In this document: piece by piece, positions 34,683 to 42,900 of the stretch | How positions within the stretch are numbered: position 1 is the first letter of the stretch | Layout: each line of letters starts with the position of its first letter | Assembly: GCA_964505215.1 (NCBI GenBank) | Contig: CAZDGU010000004.1 | Coordinates: forward strand, 62,001-126,000 | From: Gracilimonas sp964505215 | GTDB taxonomy: Bacteria > Bacteroidota > Rhodothermia > Balneolales > Balneolaceae | DNA length: 64,000 nucleotides | Direction: 5' to 3' | Notes under the pieces: generated by a model | What the model saw: only the letters and a program-made list of their open reading frames with translations | The model's database searches: none | What the model was told of the DNA's origin: nothing | Program-made: the position numbers and the translations under genes

Positions 34683-36929
34683 ATGAACCTTTCTGCTTTC
34701 AATCGATTGAGCTTAATTAAATCTCAGCATTTTACAGATCTGCAGCAGTTCCTTAAAAGCGTCAGCTTTTCAAGGCCATTGCGGGTTGGTATTGCTGTAG
34801 CGCTGCCCATTATAGCAGGCATAGAACTTGGTTATTTTGAAATTGGGTTAGCGATCGGTTTTGGCGCCTTTTGGAGTTCACCAAGTGATGTTAGCGGAAG
34901 TTTTGAGCACAAAAAAATCGGCATTCTTGTCTCTGCAGCATTGGTGATGTTTGTCACGTTAATAAAAGGATATCTGCATTTTGACCTTTGGTTGCAAATA
35001 GCCGCAACAGGCTTATTGACTTTTGCAATTGCCTACATCTCAATTTATGGTTTTAGGGCTTCGTTGGTCAGCTTTTCAGGCCTAATGGCCTTGATATTGA
35101 GCTTTACACAGGATTCAGAAAGTTTAGAGGTCTATCAATATGCTTTATTAGTAGGCTTGGGCGGACTTTGGTATTTACTCCTGTCAATTGTTTGGCAAAG
35201 AGTAAACCCAAAAGCCGAGACGGAGGGGTTTTTAACTGAAACCTATTCTCTTACGGCTGAATTTTTAGAAACGCGCGGGAAATTAGTGGGTCCCTTTGGA
35301 GATCATGAAAAATTACAATCCAAATTACAGAAACTTCAAAGTGAGTTAACAGAAAATCATGAAACGCTGAGAGAAATTTTAATTCTTTCCAGGCAAACCT
35401 CAGGCTGGTCAAATTATCAGAATAAACGTTTGCTGATATTTGTTCAGTTGATTGAAATGCTCGAAACCGCTATCGCTAATCCTGTTAATTACGAACGAAT
35501 GGATGAGCTTTTCAAAGAACATCCCCAATATATTCAATTGTTTCAGAAGCTTATTTTTGAAATGGCCTACCAATTGCGGATGATTTCTGAAGCGGGTAAC
35601 AGCAAGCACATGCTGCCTGAGAATGATAGAATAAACCAATGTTTTGAAGATGTAAAATCTGAGATCGCTTTGCTACGCGAAACCAAGCATTATGAGGAAT
35701 ACTTGATGCTTCAAAATTTGCTCGAATATCAGGAAAAGCAGCTCACAAAGTTAAAACGAATAAAATGGTTGTTAGGAGACGCCAATACAATGGCGATGGA
35801 AATCGAGGATATCGATAAAAAATCTGCACAGCGCTTTTTAGTACCTCAGGATTACAGCCCGCTTTTGTTAGTACGGAACCTGAGCTTTAAGTCCACAATT
35901 TTTAAACATTCTTTGAGGTTAGCCATAACGGTTATGATTGGCTACATGCTGGGGTCGTTTTTCCAATTCCAGAATCCACACTGGATACTTTTGACCATCA
36001 TCGTAATTATGCGTCCCGGTTACGGGCTCACAAAAAACAGAGCAAAAGACCGAATTATAGGTACTCTGATAGGCGGTGCTATTGCTGTTGGCGTAGTTTT
36101 CTGGGTTCAAAACCCATATTTGTATGGGGTTATGAGTTTGGCCTCTATGGTTATTGCGCTTTCTATGATTCAAAAAAATTATAGAGCTGCAGCTACCTTT
36201 ATTACCCTTGGAGTGGTATTTATCTATTCTATACTGCAGCCTGATGTGCTTTCTGTTATAAACTTCAGAATAATAGATACACTTATAGGTGCCGGACTTT
36301 CCTATATGGCAATACTGTGGCTATTACCAACGTGGGAATTTGTTGATATTAAGGAGAGTATTGAAAAAAGCGTTAGCGCCAATAAAAACTTTCTTCATAA
36401 AATCACAGAGTACTATCAAACCAAAGGCAGTGTACCAACCTCCTACAGTGTAGCGCGAAAGCAGGCGCTTTTGGAGACATCTAACCTGAGCTCAGCTTTT
36501 CAGCGCATGACACAAGAACCAAAGTCCAAGCAAGTAAAAGCAGATCAAATACATGAGTTGGTTGTTTTAAATCATACGTTTTTAGCTTCATTAGCCTCCT
36601 TAAGTACATACATACAGCATCATAAAACAACAAAAGCATCTGAACGGTTTAAAATTACAACAGAGAAAATTGAGCATAATCTGGAGAATGTACTCCGGTG
36701 CTTAAAAGATGAGAAAAGTAATGCAGCCGAGCTATCACCTGAAAGTACACCGCTAATTAAAGAGCAAATTCCTACACTCAGCTCGTCAGAAATCAGCAAT
36801 TTGGTATCTGAAGACAAAGAAACTATCCGGGATTTGCAAGAGGCTCATTTGGTTTGGGAACAACTGAAATGGCTGCTTCCCATAAGTGAAAAAATGCTCA
36901 AATTAGCCGATGCACTGAAGCAGGATTGA
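34683..36929 (+). CDS. FUSC-family inner-membrane protein (YccS/fusaric acid resistance-like)
   Basis: 748-aa protein with two membrane blocks, each about six helices (about 35-170 and 400-540), each followed by a long helical cytoplasmic region, the architecture of the YccS/YhfK/FUSC efflux-type family. FQFQNPHWILLTIIVIMRPGYG opens the second block; NPHW and RPGYG are conserved FUSC features. Known members are linked to export of aromatic acids or unknown compounds; no periplasmic adaptor or outer-membrane channel is nearby, so the function stays open. AT-rich like its left neighbour and possibly acquired together with it. Confidence 0.88.
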   Translation: MNLSAFNRLSLIKSQHFTDLQQFLKSVSFSRPLRVGIAVALPIIAGIELGYFEIGLAIGFGAFWSSPSDVSGSFEHKKIGILVSAALVMFVTLIKGYLHFDLWLQIAATGLLTFAIAYISIYGFRASLVSFSGLMALILSFTQDSESLEVYQYALLVGLGGLWYLLLSIVWQRVNPKAETEGFLTETYSLTAEFLETRGKLVGPFGDHEKLQSKLQKLQSELTENHETLREILILSRQTSGWSNYQNKRLLIFVQLIEMLETAIANPVNYERMDELFKEHPQYIQLFQKLIFEMAYQLRMISEAGNSKHMLPENDRINQCFEDVKSEIALLRETKHYEEYLMLQNLLEYQEKQLTKLKRIKWLLGDANTMAMEIEDIDKKSAQRFLVPQDYSPLLLVRNLSFKSTIFKHSLRLAITVMIGYMLGSFFQFQNPHWILLTIIVIMRPGYGLTKNRAKDRIIGTLIGGAIAVGVVFWVQNPYLYGVMSLASMVIALSMIQKNYRAAATFITLGVVFIYSILQPDVLSVINFRIIDTLIGAGLSYMAILWLLPTWEFVDIKESIEKSVSANKNFLHKITEYYQTKGSVPTSYSVARKQALLETSNLSSAFQRMTQEPKSKQVKADQIHELVVLNHTFLASLASLSTYIQHHKTTKASERFKITTEKIEHNLENVLRCLKDEKSNAAELSPESTPLIKEQIPTLSSSEISNLVSEDKETIRDLQEAHLVWEQLKWLLPISEKMLKLADALKQD

Positions 36930-37083
36930 TATCAACCTGACTTGGGATTCGAATTTTTTTATATCCTTCTTTAGCCATACAAATCAATTCAATCGAAAAT
37001 AATTGTGCCCATGTTTTTGGGTTGATGCGTCCAAAATGATGCGTATTAAGCCGTAAACAACGCTTGGGGATGCGCTACTACCA

Positions 37084-37938
37084 TCAACCAAACTGCTTTA
37101 AGCGCTTTTTAATTTTTTCAACCTGCACAGCCAGCCGATAGGCATCGTAGCCGGTATAAGCCGTTTCTTGATCCATTTGAATGGACTTGAGAAACATGAG
37201 AACCGATTTTTCCGCAGACTTTGCAGGGTCAAAGGTTTTCTCTTCAAAATAGACGAGAGATCCGGAGCCTGCTCGTCCGGCGCGAATAGTCTGAGAGGGT
37301 ACATCGCACTCAAAAATTTCCTCATTGGATGATAAAATACGGGTATGTTGATTCTGTTTGGCGCCTGTAAAAATGGTGATATCAGCTGTTGAACCATTAT
37401 TAAATCTCATAAAAATATGCGCAGCCAGCGTTTGCGTATTCCCAATCGTTACTTCTTTTGCTTCGGTGTGATGAATGCCGCTACCTATCCATTTCATGCA
37501 CAGGCCCAGCTCATCAACCCAAAAATGCCGAACATTATCTTTTGAGTTTATAAATTGGCTGTAGCTCACTTCTCGTTTTATGCTCATTAATGTAGGGCGC
37601 TGCATTCGGTCCATCATCCATTGGGTGGCCGGAGCTAAAGTAGGCCAGTGAGAAAATTGTACATGTACACCGGCTTCTTGTATAGAGCGTTGAATTTGCC
37701 CGAGTTTGGCAACATCGGAAGGAGGGGAGGAAATGAGAAAGCAATTCAGCCCACGGCGGATAGCTTGCAGTAAATTATCTAAATTGCTGTCAGAATCATC
37801 AATAAGCAGGCAGGCATCCACATTACTGATTTCATCAATATGAGCGCAAAGTTCCACCTCACGCACAATTCGATGCGGCCGTAAATGTTGTTCCCAAGCT
37901 ACGGCCCTGCTCGCATCTCCAACAATTCCAACTTTCAT
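37084..37938 (-). CDS. Gfo/Idh/MocA-like oxidoreductase-fold protein
   Basis: 284-aa protein that starts with a Rossmann-like strand MKVGIVGDASRAVAWEQHL, followed by alternating beta/alpha elements with LLIDDSDSNLDNLLQAIRRGLNCFLISSPP, the position where Gfo/Idh enzymes have the EKP motif; here it reads SSPP, so the catalytic Lys of that motif is missing. The C-terminal half (about 130-240) looks like the beta-sheet domain, with GIHHTEAKEV and RFNNGSTADITIFTG. It may be a non-catalytic or divergent member. It is convergent with the FUSC gene and upstream of nothing obvious. Confidence 0.6.
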   Translation of the reverse strand: MKVGIVGDASRAVAWEQHLRPHRIVREVELCAHIDEISNVDACLLIDDSDSNLDNLLQAIRRGLNCFLISSPPSDVAKLGQIQRSIQEAGVHVQFSHWPTLAPATQWMMDRMQRPTLMSIKREVSYSQFINSKDNVRHFWVDELGLCMKWIGSGIHHTEAKEVTIGNTQTLAAHIFMRFNNGSTADITIFTGAKQNQHTRILSSNEEIFECDVPSQTIRAGRAGSGSLVYFEEKTFDPAKSAEKSVLMFLKSIQMDQETAYTGYDAYRLAVQVEKIKKRLKQFG

Positions 37939-38020
37939 AAGCTATCCAAAGTTATTTGAACCTGAAGATGCTAAAGCAACAGGAATATTACAAGATGGAG
38001 AAACGGAAGTAAATCAGTCT

Positions 38021-38203
38021 TTAATCGGGCATCACAATGGCCAGAATGAAATATGCTAAAATGGGAGTTCCCCATCCAAGGAAAAGAAATAGAACAAAAA
38101 TGATTCGGATTAGGGTGGAATCCCAGCCAAGATATTCGGCAAATCCTCCGCAAACGCCCGCGAGCATTTTATCAGTACGCGACTTTCTGAGTTTAGCTGA
38201 CAT
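38021..38203 (-). CDS. PspC-domain small membrane protein
   Basis: 60-aa protein consisting almost only of a PspC domain: KLRKSRTDKMLAGVCGGFAEYLGWDSTLIRIIFVL followed by one membrane helix (in short pieces: LAGVCGGFAEYLGWD is the signature). Stand-alone PspC proteins are common in Bacteroidota and are linked to envelope stress. It lies downstream of the M56 gene terminator and upstream of the oxidoreductase-like gene, in the same direction. Confidence 0.9.
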   Translation of the reverse strand: MSAKLRKSRTDKMLAGVCGGFAEYLGWDSTLIRIIFVLFLFLGWGTPILAYFILAIVMPD

Positions 38204-38287
38204 AATGAAATGAGTTATAGATTATAATCTAACCGCTTGTTACGGCAGCCGAAATAAGAAGTTTCAAAATACAAGAAAATAATTCAT

Positions 38288-38318
38288 ATAAAAAAAGCGA
38301 GGCAGATATTACCTCGCT
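38288..38318 (-). terminator. Intrinsic terminator of the blaI-M56 operon
   Basis: AGCGAGG (38296-38302) pairs with CCTCGCT (38312-38318) around a 9-base loop; read on the minus strand the stem is followed by TTTTTTT. It lies about 130 bp past the M56 gene stop. Confidence 0.85.
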
Positions 38319-38445
38319 GTGATTGGATATTATTTGTGTGAACCGCTACTTCTATTACGCATGTTAAAACCCAATTCCCATCTGACCACTTCAGAGTTAG
38401 TTTTCTGCTCAGTAATCGGACAAAGAGTAGGTTAGTTTCTAAAAG

Positions 38446-40227
38446 CTATTTTTGCTCAGGTGGAGGAGGAGAAGTTGAAAAATCAGCATCACTCAGCCGG
38501 AAGTTAATGGAAAGCGCATATTGTACACGTACCGGCCGACCTCGCTGTACACCGGGCTCAAACTTAGCTTGTTTTACAGCTTCGAGGGCTGCTTCATCGG
38601 CGCCACCGCCAATTCCGCGCACTACTTGTGCATGTTCTACATCTCCGGTTTCAGTAACGATAAACTGAACGGTTACACGGCCTTCAATACCGGCCCGGCG
38701 CGCTATTTCAGGATATTCTACACCGCTTTGCAGCGCCTTCATACCTCCAATTAATTTGGGCATTTTTTCCACTACTACAAAAAAGTTACCTAAATCTTCC
38801 TCTTTTTGTGGAGTAGGCGGTTTTGGTGGAGCGGGAGGAAACTCTTCCATTGCATTTGCAGAAGGAAAAAGCATGTTTGATTTAGTATTTACGCCCTCTT
38901 TTATATGTAAAACCCAAATAGGGGCATTGCTAACTCCGGGCAGAATTTCACCGGAAGAGTTTAGTTCTATATCAAGCTCACTAATTCTGAAGCTTAGCTT
39001 ATTGCCTTCAATAGTTCCGGCTTTAGTACCGCCGTCAAAACTGCGGGGCGCCACTTTAAAAAGTCCATAATCAGTTGTAATGATTTGAACAGCTCCTAAG
39101 CCGTTTACGGTAAGACCTCGATCGCGAGAGATTTCAAGTTCCACGCCGTTAATACTTAACGCCGGGTTTTGAATGCTGATTTCAGTTTGCTCCAGTTCTT
39201 CATTAGAAATCGCTTCGGTGCCTCTTAAATCAGAACAGGCAATGGGGAGCGTAATTCCAACTACCATCAGCAATAGCAGGGTAATGCTTTGGCGGAATGA
39301 AGCCTTATGCAGTTTATGATATTTCATGGTTTTAATCCGTTTCTTTAGGGTTGAGTGTTGCACTGCCATGCTCACTGATAACCGATCTGCGCCGCTGCTT
39401 AAAGGAACTAACTCGTACAGTAAATTGGCGTAAGATTTTATGGAGAAATCGGAATTGGAAAGCACTTCCTGATCACAGGAAATTTCCCGATAAGTATCAA
39501 TCTCCTGATTTCCGAACCGTATGAGCGGATGAAACCAGAAGAGAGATTCAATCATAGATAAAGCCAGCTGCAGCAAATAATCACCCCTTTTTATATGGGT
39601 AATTTCGTGCTGAAGGGCCATTTTTAACTTTTCCGGCTGATATTGTAAAACGTTGGGCATTACAATCACCGGTTGCTTCCATCCAAATGTAAATGGAACC
39701 AACGGATGATCATGAAAAGCAATTTTTACCGAGCTGTTTAAATTATGCTCGTCAGATACAGAACTGCTTAATTCAGTAACAGATAAATTTTTGTACAACG
39801 ATTTTAACGATACATAACTGTTTACCAATCGCCCCAGCATAAAGAGGGAAACGATAGCAATTAAAACCGTAAATAAGCCGATTAAAAGAGAAGGCTCCAG
39901 CCAGTTGATAGAAACCTCAGCCGACGAGTTACTGGTGGAAGGTACTATCTCGATAGGATTATGAACTACAAAAAAAGCGGTTTCAAAATTTGATTCAGTA
40001 AACCACGTGGGAATATGGCTCATTAAAGCAGATACGCCAATTCCAAAAGGGAGCGAGAGCAAAGCGGCCGTGCGCAGGTGATAATGGAACAGTGGATTTA
40101 AAGACTCCCGATTGCGTAAAATCAAAAAAGCGAGTCCGCAAAAAAGAGTCCAAACGGCTATGGGAAACCAAATAATATCTAAGCTGGAACTCCCAATTTC
40201 TTTAAGATAATATATGAGCTTATACAT
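38446..40227 (-). CDS. BlaR1/M56-family membrane metallopeptidase with C-terminal TonB domain
   Basis: 593-aa membrane sensor-protease. Four N-terminal helices, with zinc motif HEITH at 207-211 between helices, then REISCDQEVL typical of BlaR1/MecR1. After a helix ending IACSDL comes a unique middle region (about 330-490), a proline-rich stretch PPAPPKPPTPQ, and a C-terminal TonB-like domain (YPEIARRAGIEGRVTVQFIV, VRVQYALSINF). BlaR1-type proteins cut a BlaI repressor after a signal; the TonB domain replaces the penicillin-sensing domain here. ATG 40227 chosen: one base after the blaI-like stop; the longer frame would need TTG. Confidence 0.9.
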   Translation of the reverse strand: MYKLIYYLKEIGSSSLDIIWFPIAVWTLFCGLAFLILRNRESLNPLFHYHLRTAALLSLPFGIGVSALMSHIPTWFTESNFETAFFVVHNPIEIVPSTSNSSAEVSINWLEPSLLIGLFTVLIAIVSLFMLGRLVNSYVSLKSLYKNLSVTELSSSVSDEHNLNSSVKIAFHDHPLVPFTFGWKQPVIVMPNVLQYQPEKLKMALQHEITHIKRGDYLLQLALSMIESLFWFHPLIRFGNQEIDTYREISCDQEVLSNSDFSIKSYANLLYELVPLSSGADRLSVSMAVQHSTLKKRIKTMKYHKLHKASFRQSITLLLLMVVGITLPIACSDLRGTEAISNEELEQTEISIQNPALSINGVELEISRDRGLTVNGLGAVQIITTDYGLFKVAPRSFDGGTKAGTIEGNKLSFRISELDIELNSSGEILPGVSNAPIWVLHIKEGVNTKSNMLFPSANAMEEFPPAPPKPPTPQKEEDLGNFFVVVEKMPKLIGGMKALQSGVEYPEIARRAGIEGRVTVQFIVTETGDVEHAQVVRGIGGGADEAALEAVKQAKFEPGVQRGRPVRVQYALSINFRLSDADFSTSPPPPEQK

Positions 40228-40228
40228 G

Positions 40229-40606
40229 TCAGTTCTCCATTTTATCAATCAAATCCCGAAGTTCTTTCAGCTCTTCATCGCTGATATTTTCTCCTTTAAC
40301 CAGCGTTTGCACTAAAGCCGAAGTGGAACCTTTAAAAACCTTGTCAATCAGTCCCGAAACCAAACTGGACTGTACATCTTGCGGATCTTTCCGGGCACTG
40401 TAAACAAAGGTATTTCCATCCTTATAATACTTCAGATAGCCTTTGTCATTCAAATTTTTCATGATGGTCATAACCGTTGTATAGGCTACTTTGCGCTCTT
40501 TTAAAATGCGCTCCTTTACCTGAGCTACGGTAGCTTCGCCCAGTTCCCACACGTGATGCAGGATTTCCATTTCCGATTCTCCAAGGGGTGTCAGTGATTT
40601 TCTCAT
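40229..40606 (-). CDS. BlaI/MecI/CopY-family repressor
   Basis: 125-aa winged-helix repressor. Seen: SLTPLGESEMEILHHVWELGEATVAQVKE, with VAYTTVMTIMKNLNDKGYLK as recognition helix and wing, then a helical dimerisation tail. It is usually cleaved by the partner M56 protease, encoded 1 bp downstream, to release genes. A palindrome-based dyad lies 16 bp before its start (separate entry), consistent with autorepression. The divergent small-gene operon starting at 40778 could be under the same control. Confidence 0.92.
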   Translation of the reverse strand: MRKSLTPLGESEMEILHHVWELGEATVAQVKERILKERKVAYTTVMTIMKNLNDKGYLKYYKDGNTFVYSARKDPQDVQSSLVSGLIDKVFKGSTSALVQTLVKGENISDEELKELRDLIDKMEN

Positions 40607-40621
40607 GGCAGTGATTTAATT

Positions 40622-40646
40622 AGTTAGTACTAATATGATAGTATTA
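40622..40646. promoter_or_regulatory. Operator-like dyad upstream of the BlaI-type gene
   Basis: TTAGTACTAA (40624-40633) is a perfect 10-bp palindrome and is followed after 5 bases by TAGTATTA (40639-40646), giving a repeated TAGTA/TACTA pattern. BlaI/MecI-type repressors bind dyads with similar TAC/GTA half-sites. Its place 16-40 bp before the repressor start supports an operator; not proven. Confidence 0.5.
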
Positions 40647-40777
40647 TATGAAAAAATCAAGAAAATATTTTAAAAAGGATGCTGCACCATTTTTAGAACC
40701 TGTTCATTCATTTAAAACCCCTTAAATGACTTTTAAATATGACCTTTGTATTTAAGGCCAAACCAAAAGTCACAATT

Positions 40778-40987
40778 ATGAAAAATAATATCTTATGGCT
40801 TGTTGCAGGATTTATCGGGGTTGCTGCCGCAGCAAGTGTATCTGTGCTATTTGAACAACCATGGGTAGGCTATTTTTTCGCATTCGGCCTTGCTGTCATT
40901 ATTTTTTTGCTGATGGCAAAGAGTATGATGCAAAAAATCAGTTCAACGGGGATGAAGAAAACCATGGTTTATCTGTTTGGTTTTTAG
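40778..40987 (+). CDS. Small membrane protein, first of four overlapping unknown genes
   Basis: 69-aa protein with two hydrophobic helices (about 4-22 and 29-48) and a short basic tail; no family recognised. ATG 40778 chosen over an upstream ATG at 40739 because the membrane segment starts right after it. Its stop (TAG 40985-40987) overlaps a GTG that opens the next frame, so the pair may be translationally coupled; a real frameshift joining the two is an alternative reading. It is divergent from the blaI-like gene. Confidence 0.6.
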   Translation: MKNNILWLVAGFIGVAAAASVSVLFEQPWVGYFFAFGLAVIIFLLMAKSMMQKISSTGMKKTMVYLFGF

Positions 40988-41118
40988 TGATTTTGCAAGG
41001 ATACTATTCGATTTTAACATGGAATCAGGCAAAATTTCAGAAAGATACGTTGAGAGAAATTCGCCTCATCATAGAAAGCAGCATTGGGCGGATTGAATCA
41101 GAAAAATTAGATGATTAA
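40987..41118 (+). CDS. Very small membrane-anchored protein (GTG start, coupled)
   Basis: 43 residues in the frame that follows the preceding stop. Begins with a short hydrophobic stretch (ILQGYYSILTW) and continues as a charged helix with KDTLREIRLIIESSIGRIES. Too short for family assignment. The GTG start at 40987 overlaps the previous stop as TAGTG and the end overlaps the next start by 8 bases. It could instead be the C-terminal half of the preceding gene if a frameshift is present. Confidence 0.4.
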   Translation: MILQGYYSILTWNQAKFQKDTLREIRLIIESSIGRIESEKLDD

Positions 41119-41371
41119 CGCCTTAAAGTCTTTCTATTTAAGTGAAGCTGATTCAACCCTTGAGCAGCATTTTATCAAAGTGGCCGACGGCAAGCTTCTG
41201 AAGGATGGTTCTCTGTCAGTAAGAGACATGAGCGATGAGAGTGATCTTAAGCTGTATTATGAAATTCCCGCATCTGATTCAATCGTAATTTATGCCAGTT
41301 CGGTGGTGATGATCCTGAATTTGAAAACAGAAGTGGTAAAAAAGGTCGTTACGAAGCACGTGCAACTTTAA
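41111..41371 (+). CDS. Small hypothetical protein of the same cluster
   Basis: 86-aa protein without membrane segment, signal peptide or motif I recognise. It starts inside the end of the preceding frame (ATG at 41111, overlap 8 bp) and is followed after 18 bp by the next gene, so it reads as part of one transcript. Predicted alpha/beta, with a beta-rich C-terminal half (IVIYASSVVMILNLKTEVVKK in part). Confidence 0.55.
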   Translation: MINALKSFYLSEADSTLEQHFIKVADGKLLKDGSLSVRDMSDESDLKLYYEIPASDSIVIYASSVVMILNLKTEVVKKVVTKHVQL

Positions 41372-41389
41372 CAAAGCGTGGGGTGCGGT

Positions 41390-42211
41390 ATGAAAGACAA
41401 AATTAATAACATAAATCCCTGGTTTATAGCCATAGGACTTGCCGTATCTATTCAGATCCTTCTCTCTCTATTAGCTGTGGTTCTGGGTTTTGACCTGCGC
41501 AGGCAGCTTAGTGAATTTGGATATATACTTTCGATACCTTCAATGAAGATTGTAGCCAACGAAACGGTTCAGGCTATCAATGAATTTGCCGGAGATCCCA
41601 GAGAGACAGCAGAGCTAACCGATATTGCTGTTACAGTTGGGTTGAGTATGTTTTTGATGTTTATTTTAACGCCATTTTTGTTGCTTAAAGGCTCGCAGCA
41701 GGCCGAGGATTCGGAAGACCCTAAACAAAGAAACTGGACGTGGTATGCCGGAGCTGTTTTGATTATTTCGATTATTTTTCCGGTACTGGCTTCTTCAACT
41801 ATTGGAACTAAAGTTTTTATGAACACCAAGGCGTCTGCCCATAACAGCCGACAGCTGGACCTGATGCGCTCGGAACTGATGGATCTGGCTTTTGATGCCT
41901 CTTACAAGTTATTCCTGCCCGTTGAGCTGGGAGGAGGAGCCGGATCATTCAACGGGTTTGGGGATGGAACTCAACCTATTTCTTTGGCAGACCTTGAAAG
42001 CTATTCGCCAAATTCTCCCTTCGATGTACAGATTTATGGAGCAGTTTCTGATTCTTCACTTACTATTGTTGCGGTTTCAGAAAGTCCGGGCAAAAAAGCT
42101 GATTTTGAAAACGTGACCGGTGCCAAAGGCAGGCAACAAATTTCCGTAGAAATAACGCCCTTTGATGATACTCTATATAACATGCAAAGCTCCGGCAGCC
42201 TAACGAATTAA
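41390..42211 (+). CDS. Membrane protein with pseudopilin-like C-terminal region (unknown)
   Basis: 273 aa from ATG 41390 (GTG 41378 would add four). Three hydrophobic segments: about 7-32, 80-105 and 120-140. After the third helix comes a helical stretch (RQLDLMRSELMDLAFDA) and a segment LGGGAGSFNGFGDG followed by LADLESYSPNSP and a beta-rich end. A helix then GGGxSFxGF is, from memory, found in pilin-like small secreted proteins of related bacteria; this is a weak clue only. Last of four genes read in one direction and possibly under the adjacent BlaI-type repressor. Confidence 0.55.
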   Translation: MKDKINNINPWFIAIGLAVSIQILLSLLAVVLGFDLRRQLSEFGYILSIPSMKIVANETVQAINEFAGDPRETAELTDIAVTVGLSMFLMFILTPFLLLKGSQQAEDSEDPKQRNWTWYAGAVLIISIIFPVLASSTIGTKVFMNTKASAHNSRQLDLMRSELMDLAFDASYKLFLPVELGGGAGSFNGFGDGTQPISLADLESYSPNSPFDVQIYGAVSDSSLTIVAVSESPGKKADFENVTGAKGRQQISVEITPFDDTLYNMQSSGSLTN

Positions 42212-42233
42212 GGGAAACTTATCTCCTCAAAAA

Positions 42234-42470
42234 ATCTGCGCAACTCTGCGTTAACTTCCGCGTGCCTCAGCGCGAATAATAACCGGTGCCAAGGACAACT
42301 CTGTACTTAATTATGAAATGAATAATTGAAAGAACACAATCCTTGAAATGCCATTCACCTTGAAACTCACTGTTTGTTTTCTCGCAGAGTTACGCAGAGG
42401 AATGCGCGGAGTTTCGGGGAGTTTTTGGGGCGTATTTGAATGGGTATGTGGTAAGGGTTAGGTTTTTTGA
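42234..42470. repeat. Tetrad-bounded unit A (two inverted CTCnGCG tetrads)
   Basis: Left tetrad starts at 42234, 42244, 42256, 42266 (ATCTGCG, CTCTGCG, TTCCGCG, CTCAGCG). Right tetrad, opposite strand, at 42383, 42393, 42405, 42415 (CGCAGAG, CGCAGAG, CGCGGAG, CGGGGAG). Both are 10-12-10. Between them lies a two-level hairpin: outer CAAGGA/TCCTTG (42290-42295, 42340-42345) and inner AATTAT/ATAATT (42309-42314, 42322-42327). Homology with unit B continues to about 42470. Confidence 0.9.
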
Positions 42471-42572
42471 GCCTGAAAACTATAAATCTGTATGGAACTG
42501 TGATTCAAAATGGACAATTAATCGAGCAGAAGAAGTTTCCTCGTAGAATAAATTAGTTCAAGACTTATAAGC

Positions 42573-42808
42573 ATCTGCGCAACTCTGCGTTAACCTCCGC
42601 GTGCCTCAGCGCGAATAATAACCGGTGCCAAGGACAACTCTGTACTTAATTATGAAATGAATAATTGAAAGAACACAATCCTTGAAATGACATCCATGTG
42701 TAACTTACTTTTTATTTTCACGCAGATTTTCGCAGAGGAATGTGCGGAGTTTCGGGGAGTTTTTGGGGTGTATTTAAGCCGGTAAGTGGCTGAGGTTTGG
42801 TTGTCCTT
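42573..42808. repeat. Tetrad-bounded unit B (copy of unit A)
   Basis: Left tetrad at 42573, 42583, 42595, 42605; right tetrad at 42721, 42731, 42743, 42753 on the opposite strand; both 10-12-10. Bases 42573-42689 match 42234-42350 with one mismatch in 117 positions; the right part, with its tetrad, is only moderately similar to unit A. The same inner hairpin is present. Confidence 0.9.
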
Positions 42809-42900
42809 ATTCATGAAATTAGAGAGCTTAAATGGTGTAACTTATTTCCTTTAAAACACATATCTTACATATATCCTTTCACTCACCAAGAAATTCATTC

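Larger units (their letters stand above)
42212..42900. other. Repeat-filled intergenic region before rarA
   Basis: 689 bp. Two related units of about 240 bp, at 42234-42470 and 42573-42808, fill most of it; each has a plus-strand tetrad at its left and a minus-strand tetrad to the right. The 100 bp between the units shows nothing. The last 90 bp before 42901 should hold the rarA promoter. Confidence 0.75.

Noticed and set aside
42234..42808. CRISPR-like array
   Set aside because: Heptamers are too short and spacers are 3-5 bases; no 25-40 bp repeat/spacer pattern and no cas genes in the window.
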